Assembly: GCF_016583825.1 (NCBI RefSeq)
Contig: NZ_NRRV01000020.1
Location: 1-64,000 of the forward strand
DNA from: Thiohalocapsa halophila
GTDB taxonomy: Bacteria > Pseudomonadota > Gammaproteobacteria > Chromatiales > Chromatiaceae
Direction: 5' to 3'
Length of the DNA stretch: 64,000 bases
How positions within the stretch are numbered: position 1 is the stretch's first letter; every line of letters starts with the position of its first letter. The translations under genes were made by a program, and so were the position numbers. Below, one piece after another: positions 35,503 through 44,100 of this stretch. The notes beneath the pieces were generated by a model. The model made no database searches. It saw only the letters and a program-made list of their open reading frames with translations, and had not been told where the DNA came from.

Positions 35503-38370
35503 ATGCGCATCCTCACCTACCGCGGGCTCGACACCGCCGCCATCCCCGGCATCGACAAGCTGACGGACCGACTCGCGGCGGACGACTTCCGCTCCGCCGA
35601 CGTCAAAAAGGTCGGCGACAACCTGTACCGAGCACGTCTGGATCGCAGCAACCGGCTGCTGTTCTCGCTGTATCGCCATCAGGGCGAGCGTTGCGCCCTG
35701 CTGCTGGAGTACATCCCGAGCCACGCCTACGAGAAATCCCGCTTTCTCGCCCGGGGCGTGGACATCGACGAGGCACGCATCCCGGCCGCAGACGCCGAGG
35801 CCGCCGACGCGGCCCCGGAGCTGCCCTACCTGAACCCCGCCCTGCCGCGGTTCCATCTGCTGGACAAGGTACTCTCCTTCGACGACGACCAGGAGCACAT
35901 CTACCAACAGCCGCCGCCGCTGGTGATCATCGGCTCCGCCGGCAGCGGCAAGACGGCGCTGACGCTGGAGAAGATGAAGGACGCCGCGGGCGACGTGCTC
36001 TATGTCACCCGCTCGCCCTTCCTGGTGCAGAACGCGCGGGACCTCTACTACGCCAACGGCTGGCAGCGCGACGACCAAGACGTGGACTTCCTGTCGTTTC
36101 GCGAATACCTGGAGAGCATCCAGGTGCCGGACGGCAAAGAGATCACGGCGCGGGCCTTCGCCGGCTGGGCGGCACGCCAGCGTCTGCCGAAGGCGCTCAA
36201 GGACAGCCAACAGCTGTTCGAGGAGTTTCAGGGCGCCATCACCGGCGCCGACCCGGCACAGGCATACCTGAGCCGCGACGCCTATCTGGCCCTCGGCGTC
36301 AAGCAGTCGATCTACCCGCAGGAGACCCGCGCCGAGGTCTACGACCTGTTCGAGAAATACCTGCGCTTTCTCGACGAGCAAGGCTGGTTCGATGCCAACT
36401 TGGTCAGCCATGCCTGGCTGTCGCGGGTGACGCCCCGCTACGACTGGGTGGTGGTGGACGAGGTGCAGGACCTCACCAATGTCCAGCTGCTGCTGATCCT
36501 GAAGTCGCTGCGCGCGGCCGAGCACTTCCTGCTCTGCGGCGACGCCAACCAGATCGTCCACCCGAATTTCTTCTCCTGGTCCAAGGTCAAGAGCCTGTTC
36601 TGGCAGCAGCAGGCCGACAGCCCCGGCACGCCCACGGATCTGGTCCGTATCCTCAACGCCAATTTTCGCAACTCACCGCAGGTGACGGAGACCGCCAACC
36701 GGCTGCTGCATATCAAGCACGCCCGCTTCGGCTCCGTGGACCGCGAGAGCAACTATCTGGTGCGCAGCTGCGGCCCCACCCAGGGCCGCGTCGGGCTGTT
36801 GCAGGACAGCGAACGGGTCAAGCGCGACCTGGACCAGCGCACCGCCGCCTCCACCCGCTTCGCCATCCTGGTGCTGCACCCGGAGCAGAAGTCGGAGGTG
36901 CGCAAGTTCTTCCGCACGCCGCTGGTGTTCTCCATCCACGAGGCCAAGGGCCTGGAATACGAGAACGTGCTGCTGTACGGCTTCCTCTCCAGCGAAGAGA
37001 AGCGCTTCCGCGACATCGCCGCCGACCTGACCGAGGCGGACCTGCAAGGCGAGCTGCGCTATGCGCGCGCCCGCGATAAGGGCGACAAGTCGCTGGAGAT
37101 CTACAAGTTCTACATCAACGCCCTGTACGTGGCCGTGACCCGCGCGGTGCGCAATCTCTACCTCATCGAGCCACGCCCGAAGCAGCACCTGCTGGCCCTG
37201 CTCGGCCTCACCGAGGTGCACGAGGGCGTCGACGACGTGGAGGCGACGACCTCCAGCCTGGAAGAGTGGCGCCACGAGGCGCACCGGCTGGAGCTGCAGG
37301 GCAAGGAGGAGCAGGCCGCCGAGATCCGCGAGCAGATCCTCAAGCAGCGCACGCCGCCCTGGACCGTGCTGCGCGGCGAGGCCCTGGAGACCCTGAAGCA
37401 GAAGGCGCTGGAGCGCGGCGAGAAGAAGGCCGGCATCGCGCTGATGGAATACGCGCTGATCTACTACGACCAGCGCCTGCTCAATGCCCTGATCCAGTCC
37501 GGCGTCAAGGCCGCGAAACAGCCGGACAAGGCCCTGGCGACGCTGGAGAAGAAGCACTACCTGCCCTACACCCTCAAGCACCCGGGCGGCGTGCTGCGCG
37601 AGACCGAGCAGTACGGCGTGGACTTTCGCAACGTCTTCGACCAGACCCCGCTGATGGTCGCAAGCCGCATGGGCAACGCCGACCTGATCGAGGCCCTCCT
37701 GGACCGCGACGCCGACACCAATCTCGTGGACGCGAACGGCCTCAACGCCTTTCAGATCGCGCTGGAGCGCGCCTGTGCCGACGAGCGCTTCGCCCGCAGG
37801 CGCCTGCCCGCCGTCTACGAGCGCCTGGCCCCACCGAGCATGGACATCCAGGTGGACGGGCGCCTGGTGAAGCTGGATCGGCGACTGATGGAATACCTGA
37901 TGCTCTGCATCGCCATGGTGCTCTTCTACCAGCGCCTCGGCGAGAACTATGCGACCCGCGCCGCGCTCCTGTCCGCGGCCGACTTCGAGGAAATCCTCGC
38001 GCAGTTCCCGGAGTCCATCGTCCCGGTCCGGCGCAAGAAGCGGCAATACATCTCCTCGATCCTGGCCAAGAACGAGATCGACCGCGACGACCCCTACAAT
38101 CGCAAGCTCTTCCTGCGCTGGCGCCGCGGCGAGTACATCATCAACCCCCGCCTCTCGCTGCGCATCGAAGGCGACTGGCGGCGCATCTACGATGTGCTGT
38201 CACCGCAGCGCCTCGGCGCGCAGCTGCGTGATCCGCTGCGCTGGCGCCAACACCTCGTGCACGACCCGAACGCCGCCGCCGAGCAGGCGCTGGACTCGCT
38301 GCGCGCGCATCTGCAGGCGCTGAGCGATGGGCGCAAGCTCGCAGAGCTGTCTCGGGGATCGCGCCGCTGA
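35503..38370 (+). CDS. SF1 UvrD-like helicase with N-terminal RelE-like and C-terminal ankyrin-like parts
   Basis: 955 residues. Residues 1-85 (KKVGDNLYRARLDRSNRLLF, LLLEYIPSHAYEKSRFL) resemble the RelE/ParE toxin fold, an inference from the LYRARL..SNRLLF pattern. The helicase core runs from about 120 to 560: Q-like FDDDQEH, Walker A GSAGSGKT (144-151), Walker B VVVDEVQDLT (about 315-323), IHEAKGLEYENVLLYGF (about 479) and VAVTRAVRNLYLIE (about 541). Residues 710-755 show two ankyrin-like repeats (TPLMVASRMGNADLIEALLDRDAD; NGLNAFQIALERAC). The C-terminal ~200 residues are unassigned. Not RecBCD-like. Reads as an accessory or defence-type helicase, possibly paired with the DUF3127 gene upstream. 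Confidence 0.85.
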   Translation: MRILTYRGLDTAAIPGIDKLTDRLAADDFRSADVKKVGDNLYRARLDRSNRLLFSLYRHQGERCALLLEYIPSHAYEKSRFLARGVDIDEARIPAADAEAADAAPELPYLNPALPRFHLLDKVLSFDDDQEHIYQQPPPLVIIGSAGSGKTALTLEKMKDAAGDVLYVTRSPFLVQNARDLYYANGWQRDDQDVDFLSFREYLESIQVPDGKEITARAFAGWAARQRLPKALKDSQQLFEEFQGAITGADPAQAYLSRDAYLALGVKQSIYPQETRAEVYDLFEKYLRFLDEQGWFDANLVSHAWLSRVTPRYDWVVVDEVQDLTNVQLLLILKSLRAAEHFLLCGDANQIVHPNFFSWSKVKSLFWQQQADSPGTPTDLVRILNANFRNSPQVTETANRLLHIKHARFGSVDRESNYLVRSCGPTQGRVGLLQDSERVKRDLDQRTAASTRFAILVLHPEQKSEVRKFFRTPLVFSIHEAKGLEYENVLLYGFLSSEEKRFRDIAADLTEADLQGELRYARARDKGDKSLEIYKFYINALYVAVTRAVRNLYLIEPRPKQHLLALLGLTEVHEGVDDVEATTSSLEEWRHEAHRLELQGKEEQAAEIREQILKQRTPPWTVLRGEALETLKQKALERGEKKAGIALMEYALIYYDQRLLNALIQSGVKAAKQPDKALATLEKKHYLPYTLKHPGGVLRETEQYGVDFRNVFDQTPLMVASRMGNADLIEALLDRDADTNLVDANGLNAFQIALERACADERFARRRLPAVYERLAPPSMDIQVDGRLVKLDRRLMEYLMLCIAMVLFYQRLGENYATRAALLSAADFEEILAQFPESIVPVRRKKRQYISSILAKNEIDRDDPYNRKLFLRWRRGEYIINPRLSLRIEGDWRRIYDVLSPQRLGAQLRDPLRWRQHLVHDPNAAAEQALDSLRAHLQALSDGRKLAELSRGSRR

Positions 38371-38440
38371 GGCGTCGGCCGTACCCTGGCGGGCGACGGC
38401 CGCAGCCGGCGGTGACGTGCAGACTCCCGCCCCTATCCCG
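37733..38440 (+). repeat. duplicated segment, copy 1 (helicase 3' end)
   Basis: Repeated at 40353-41060 with a constant offset of 2620 bases. The first 496 bases (37733-38228) are identical to the copy; the last ~210 bases differ at many positions. It spans helicase codons 744 to the stop and ~70 bases beyond. Confidence 0.9.
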
Positions 38441-38499
38441 GCAGCCATCCACTCCCAGACCCGAAAAGTTAGGCTTCGGCTGGGTATGGAGCCGCGTGC

Positions 38500-38943
38500 T
38501 CAGTCGTCGGGGAGCCAGTCATCGGCGAGTAGCTGCTCCAGGCTGTAGGGGCAGTCGTCCGGAAAAAGATGACCATCGAGATCGGTCTCGATGACAGCGT
38601 CTCGAACCGCCTTTCGGTAGACCTTTCCCAGATTCTCGGCGCCCAGCATCCGCGCAAGACTCGGCGACTGCTCCAGCAAGCGTTCTATGGCGGTACGCTG
38701 GTGGTTGATGGTGAGCTGCCAGCTCTTGCCGCGACGCTCTGGCTGGTACTGGTGCTTCAGCAGATGCAGCAACAGCACCTGTAAGCGGTTCAGCAGCTCG
38801 CGGCGCTCGCTCGCCCCCATGGATTCCAATTCCTCCGCAATGTGCTCAACGTCCAGCTCATCAAGCCGGCCTTCGCGCAACAGCTCAGCGTTGCGCAGCG
38901 CCCAAGCGTGGAAGTCGGTGTCGTAACTCGTGGCTTCGGTCAT
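38500..38943 (-). CDS. DUF29 domain protein
   Basis: 147-residue protein of the DUF29 family, small helical proteins abundant in cyanobacteria and Chromatiales, with no known function. Family blocks: SYDTDFHAWALRNAELLREGRLDELDVEHIAEELESMG (in parts FHAWALRNAELLREG and DVEHIAEELESMG), LLLHLLKHQYQPERRGKSW and the C-terminal YSLEQLLADDWLPDD. DUF29 genes tend to occur in variable regions near toxin-antitoxin genes, as here. A second, internally deleted DUF29 gene lies at 60144-60218. Confidence 0.87.
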   Translation of the reverse strand: MTEATSYDTDFHAWALRNAELLREGRLDELDVEHIAEELESMGASERRELLNRLQVLLLHLLKHQYQPERRGKSWQLTINHQRTAIERLLEQSPSLARMLGAENLGKVYRKAVRDAVIETDLDGHLFPDDCPYSLEQLLADDWLPDD

Positions 38944-39294
38944 TTCAAAAATATGCGGGCCGAGCGCGTGTCGCCTCAGGGATAGTAAGCAAGGTCCAGC
39001 GCCTGCTGGGCGAACATCGCCATCATGCTGGCCACAACGCGGTGAACTGCGCCGACGCCGTTGCCTAAGTCCGGTCGTTGCACCGCGTCACCCGCTGGCC
39101 TCAGCCAGTCGGCTCTCCACATCGATCAGGACGCGACTGTGGCTTCAGTGTAGCGCCCAAGGTGACTGCGGCAAGCACCAGCTCGTGGCGCTGGCCCCTT
39201 TTCCTCCCGTGCCCCACCTACCGCCCTTGCCCCGGCTCTCAGCCCAGTCCATATTCACCATAGCAAGCAGAACGGTCGTAGAGGTCGAAGTGCC
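38944..39294. other. gene-free stretch before the antitoxin gene
   Basis: 351 bases with no credible gene. It holds the promoters of the divergent DUF29 and Phd genes. The AT-richer CCATATTCACCATAGC near 39250 might carry the antitoxin promoter. Confidence 0.35.
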
Positions 39295-39567
39295 ATGATC
39301 CACGAAATCAGTGCCGTCGCCTTTCGCCAGAACCTGGGCGAAATGCTCAACCAGGTGCAGTACCGCCACGACAGCATCCTGATCAAAAAGGACGGCAAAC
39401 CCGTCGCCGCGCTGATCGATGCCCGCCTGTTCGAGCGAATCCGACGCATGCCGGCCCGCTTCGACGCCTTGTGCCACCGCATCGAGACCGCATACGCCGC
39501 CGTCCCCGAAGCCGAGGGCCTGGCCGAAATCGACGCAGCCGTCGCCGAAACCCGCGCCGGGCGCTGA
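39295..39567 (+). CDS. Phd/YefM-type antitoxin
   Basis: 90 residues. Phd/YefM DNA-binding N-terminus HEISAVAFRQNLGEMLNQVQY with the typical HDSILIKKDGKPVAALIDARLFERI that follows, then a helical toxin-binding tail. Such proteins neutralise a partner toxin and repress the operon. The partner is the PIN gene immediately downstream, but that gene is beheaded (see 39568-39921), so the antitoxin is probably an orphan. The start ATG is preceded by GAGGTCGAAG. Confidence 0.85.
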   Translation: MIHEISAVAFRQNLGEMLNQVQYRHDSILIKKDGKPVAALIDARLFERIRRMPARFDALCHRIETAYAAVPEAEGLAEIDAAVAETRAGR

Positions 39568-39921
39568 CTCATCACCGCGTGGAAGCACGGCGCGCTGGAG
39601 GTGGTGCTCTCGGAGTACATCCTCGACGAGCTGCGGCGGGTACTGCCCAAACTGGGGCACCGGCATTGCCTCGGTGCGGATGAAATTGACGACCTGATCG
39701 ATGCACTCGCGATCCAGGCCGAGCTGGTCGCGCCCGTGGACGCCGGCTTGCCCGAGCTCTCCGACGCCAACGACCTGCCCGTACTGGGCACCCTGATCGC
39801 CGCCCAACAAGGGGGGCAGGCGAGCGTGCTGATCACCGGCGACAAGGCTCTGTTGACCTTTGGCGACCGCTATCCCATCCATACCCCGGCGGAGTTTTGG
39901 GCGGCTCACGGCGGGTTGTGA
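39568..39921 (+). pseudogene. PIN-domain toxin lacking its N-terminus
   Basis: In the same frame as the antitoxin, right after its TGA, the sequence reads ITAWKHGALEVVLSEYILDELRRVL and continues through EIDDLIDALAIQAELV, DANDLPVLGTLIAAQQGG and VLITGDKALLTFGDRYPI to a stop at 39921. This is the body of a PIN toxin (COG1569-like). The first ~25 codons, which should carry the DTN-type first catalytic aspartate, are missing. Acidic residues DAND and GDKALL are kept. A GTG at 39601 could start a short product, but without the first aspartate it should not be an active RNase. Confidence 0.75.
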
Positions 39922-40352
39922 AGGGGGGCTCCGCGTCCGCCAGAACGCGCCACCGCCGATAGGTCATTCACGGACACCACCAAGCACCGTGTCCCCGTTC
40001 GTTGTCGATCCGCATGGGCACAGAAAAAGTCCCCACCCTACCCGTCTCTTCCAACTGCACCGTTCACCCTGGCACCAGCTGCGGGGCAGGATTCGCCGTG
40101 CCGAACGCGGACGAGGGAGGATCGCGGGATCCATCCATGGTTCCGCCCTACGCGGTCTGACCTTCAGGATGCCGCCCCGATGTTGCCGACTGGAGACACA
40201 ACCAACGCAGACGACGAGGATTCGTGCGAGGAGTGCCTCGCACACGCAAAGCCATGCCCATTGGCGCAACCCCTCCATGGTTTCGCAGATTGAGTGACGG
40301 ATTTCAGAGATAGCACAAGCACAAGTGCGACGTGAGACCTGGCCCCATGGCA
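39922..40352. other. gene-free stretch between PIN remnant and helicase copy
   Basis: About 430 bases without a recognisable gene. Two related short motifs, CCATCCATGGTTCCGC near 40134 and CCTCCATGGTTTCGC near 40274, frame it. It ends in GACCTGGCCCCATGG just before the duplicated segment, which could be a mobile-element edge, but I cannot name the element. Confidence 0.4.
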
Positions 40353-40990
40353 CGAACGGCCTCAACGCCTTTCAGATCGCGCTGGAGCGCGCCTGTGCCG
40401 ACGAGCGCTTCGCCCGCAGGCGCCTGCCCGCCGTCTACGAGCGCCTGGCCCCACCGAGCATGGACATCCAGGTGGACGGGCGCCTGGTGAAGCTGGATCG
40501 GCGACTGATGGAATACCTGATGCTCTGCATCGCCATGGTGCTCTTCTACCAGCGCCTCGGCGAGAACTATGCGACCCGCGCCGCGCTCCTGTCCGCGGCC
40601 GACTTCGAGGAAATCCTCGCGCAGTTCCCGGAGTCCATCGTCCCGGTCCGGCGCAAGAAGCGGCAATACATCTCCTCGATCCTGGCCAAGAACGAGATCG
40701 ACCGCGACGACCCCTACAATCGCAAGCTCTTCCTGCGCTGGCGCCGCGGCGAGTACATCATCAACCCCCGCCTCTCGCTGCGCATCGAAGGCGACTGGCG
40801 GCGCATCTACGATGTGCTGTCACCGCAGCGCCTCGGCGCGCAGCTGCGCGACCCGCTGCGCTGGGGCCAGCACCTCGTGCATGACCTCAACGCGGTCGCC
40901 GAGCAGGCGCTGGACGCGCTGCGTGCGCATCTGCAGGCGCTGAGCGATGGGCGCAAGCTCGCAGAGCTGTCTCGGGGATCGCGCCGCTGA
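40353..40990 (+). pseudogene. partial copy of the SF1 helicase (C-terminal 212 codons)
   Basis: Translation starts at NGLNAFQIALERACADERF and runs to the natural stop LAELSRGSRR, equal to residues 744-955 of the helicase at 35503-38370. No helicase motifs are included. Two GTG/ATG codons 10-30 bases upstream could permit translation, but no ribosome site is seen. The copy keeps an intact frame and has several amino-acid changes near the end (WGQHLVHDLNAVAEQALDALRAHL). Confidence 0.85.
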
Positions 40991-41060
40991 GGCGTCGGCC
41001 GCACCCTGGCGGGCGACGGACGCAGCTGGCGGTAGCGCGCAGACTCTCGCCCCTATCCCC
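40353..41060 (+). repeat. duplicated segment, copy 2
   Basis: Second copy of 37733-38440. Identical over its first 496 bases, then diverged, and homology fades near CCCCTATCCC at 41051-41060. Confidence 0.9.
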
Positions 41061-41181
41061 CAGGTCATAAACGCCGACCACCGACGAGCCCGGCTTCGAC
41101 GCCCCCGCTCCGGATTTTGAGCACTCGGGCTGGCAGTACAGAGAGCCGGCTTTATGCGGCGCGGAGCAGCAGACGTGCGCG

Positions 41182-44100
41182 TCAATCGCAGACGGCTTTG
41201 ATGCATCGACTGCCATCCGTGCCGTCATCACCGTAGAAGCCATCGCCGCCGATGGCTTGGAGATTGGTCTCGGGCAGGATCATGTCGGTGCTGTACTCGA
41301 TCGCGATACGACCGCCGCCGCCGCCGACATTGTTGGCGCCACCGCGGTCGCCGCCGTCGGCCTCGATGGTGCCGCTGCCCGCGAGCGTGCCGGTGCGGAT
41401 GTTCACCGCACCGCCGGAGCCCATGCCGGAACGGGACGCAGCGCCAAGCCCGCCGTCGGCGCGGATGGCGCCGTCGTGGATGATGTGCTGCGCGTCGATC
41501 AGCACCCGACCACCGCCGTCGCCGCCGTCGCTGTTGCCGGCGGCACCGCCGCCGCTGCCCAGCTCCAGCGGGTCGAGCGAGTCGCCGTAGACGGGGTTCG
41601 GCGTGTTGCTGGCCGAGAAGCGCCCGCCAAGGCCGCCATAGCTGCCGCCGGCGTTGGCACTGGCGCCAGGCTGGTTGCCGAGGGTGCGCCCGGCCTCGTT
41701 GAAACCACGCCCGCCCTCGTAGCCGCGCGCGGTCACGTCGATGCGGCTGTCGGCGTCGAGCGTCAGTGTGCCAACGCTCAGCTCCAGCACGGCCTCGTAG
41801 CTGCGCGTGGTCTCGGGGTGGGTCAGCAGGCCGTGCTCGGCGATGGCGAGGGTGTCGGCGACCACCAGCCGGTCGCCCACCTCCAGGTGACCGCCGCGGC
41901 GGACGCTGAGCTTGTCGAGCCGGTAGACGCCGACGTAGGTCTTGCCCGCCGCAGCGAGGTCGGCGAAGGCGACGCCGTTTGCGTTCGGCGTCGCCACGGT
42001 GACGCTGTCCTCGCCGTTGGCGATGATCGTGAAGGCTTCGTCCTGGGTTGCATCCGGATTGAGCCGCAGACCCACCAGCGCCTCGGGCAGCAGCGGGAAG
42101 GCGCCGTCGGTGGTGAGCGTGTCCGCGCTCACCGCAAAGGTGATGCCGGGGCCGATCAGCGGCAGCGGGGTGCCGGTGGGTGACGTGACGCCGCTCTCGT
42201 TGTCGTCGATGATCAGCTCGCTGATACCGCCGATGTGCAGGTAGACCGTGCCGGCGCTGCCGGGCGGATCATCGTAGAAGCCGCGCCCGCGCCAGGCGGT
42301 GACATTGAGCAGGTCGCCGAAGTCGGCGTCGGCGTCGATGTAGTCGGCGTAGAGCGCCACGCGCCCGCCGCCACCGCCGGCGTTGTCCGCTCCATCGCGA
42401 CCGCCGCCGTTGGCGGAGATGCTCCCGCTGCCGGCGAGACGCTCGGTCTCGATCAGCACCGAGCCGCCGGCGCCGTCGCCGGAGGCCGAGGCCTGGCCGA
42501 GCCCGCCGTCGGCACGCACCGCGCCGTCGATGATCACTTCGTCGCTGGCGACGATGTGCACCCGCCCGCCGCCGGCGCCGCCGTCGCTGTTGCCGGAGGC
42601 GCCGCCGCCACCGCCGAGCCGAGCCGGCCAGGTCGGGTCGCCGTAGACAGCGCCCGGGGCACTCGCGCCACCGCTCGCGCCGAGCCCGCCGTGGCTGCCG
42701 CCACTGCCCGCGCCCGAGCCCGCGATATCGCCCAGCGTGCGGCCGGCCTCGCTGAAGCCCTCACCGCCGCGGTAGCCACGGCCCGTCACGTCGATGGCAC
42801 TGCCCGCCTCAACGATCACGCGCGTGGCGTCGATGCGCAGGCCGGCAGTGTTGCCCTGGCCGTGGGTCAGCACCGCATTGGCGTCGAGCAGCAATGTGTC
42901 GACCACCTGTATGCCGCCGTCTGCCACGGCGCGGGCGCCATTTCGGAGAATGATGTTCTCGAAGCGCAGGTTGCCGGGGATCTCGACGCTGTCACTGGGC
43001 TGGATCCGCCCGTAGCCATCGATGATCAGATCGCCGACGCTCTGCCCTGGCCCCTTGACGATGACCGTGCCATGCCCGCCGTCATCACCGTAGAAGCCAT
43101 CGCCGCCGATGGCTTGGAGATTGGTCTCGGGCAGGATCATGTCGGTGCTGTACTCGATCGCGATACGACCGCCGCCGCCGCCGACATTGTTGGCGCCACC
43201 GCGGTCGCCGCCGTCGGCCTCGATGGTGCCGCTGCCCGCGAGCGTGCCGGTGCGGATGTTCACCGCACCGCCGGAGCCCATGCCGGAACGGGACGCAGCG
43301 CCAAGCCCGCCGTCGGCGCGGATGGCGCCGTCGTGGATGATGTGCTGCGCGTCGATCAGCACCCGACCACCGCCGTCGCCGCCGTCGCTGTTGCCGGCGG
43401 CACCGCCGCCGCTGCCCAGCTCCAGCGGGTCGAGCGAGTCGCCGTAGACGGGGTTCGGCGTGTTGCTGGCCGAGAAGCGCCCGCCAAGGCCGCCATAGCT
43501 GCCGCCGGCGTTGGCACTGGCGCCAGGCTGGTTGCCGAGGGTGCGCCCGGCCTCGTTGAAACCACGCCCGCCCTCGTAGCCGCGCGCGGTCACGTCGATG
43601 CGGCTGTCGGCGTCGAGCGTCAGTGTGCCAACGCTCAGCTCCAGCACGGCCTCGTAGCTGCGCGTGGTCTCGGGGTGGGTCAGCAGGCCGTGCTCGGCGA
43701 TGGCGAGGGTGTCGGCGACCACCAGCCGGTCGCCCACCTCCAGGTGACCGCCGCGGCGGACGCTGAGCTTGTCGAGCCGGTAGACGCCGACGTAGGTCTT
43801 GCCCGCCGCAGCGAGGTCGGCGAAGGCGACGCCGTTTGCGTTCGGCGTCGCCACGGTGACGCTGTCCTCGCCGTTGGCGATGATCGTGAAGGCTTCGTCC
43901 TGGGTTGCATCCGGATTGAGCCGCAGACCCACCAGCGCCTCGGGCAGCAGCGGGAAGGCGCCGTCGGTGGTGAGCGTGTCCGCGCTCACCGCAAAGGTGA
44001 TGCCGGGGCCGATCAGCGGCAGCGGGGTGCCGGTGGGTGACGTGACGCCGCTCTCGTTGTCGTCGATGATCAGCTCGCTGATACCGCCGATGTGCAGGTA

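Noticed and set aside
36673..38046. 457-codon minus-strand frame opposite the helicase
   Set aside because: Antisense of a conserved gene with clear motifs; Leu/Gln/Val low-complexity composition, no homologous features.
39964..40365. 133-codon minus-strand frame between the PIN remnant and helicase copy
   Set aside because: Cys/Trp/Arg-rich nonsense composition, no ribosome site, ends inside the duplicated segment.
42235..44040. Long plus-strand open frames opposite the giant repeat gene (also 44092-45288 and 48220-50100)
   Set aside because: Mirror frames of a high-GC gene; compositions are Ala/Arg/Val-rich, no domains, no ribosome sites, and they repeat only because the DNA repeats.
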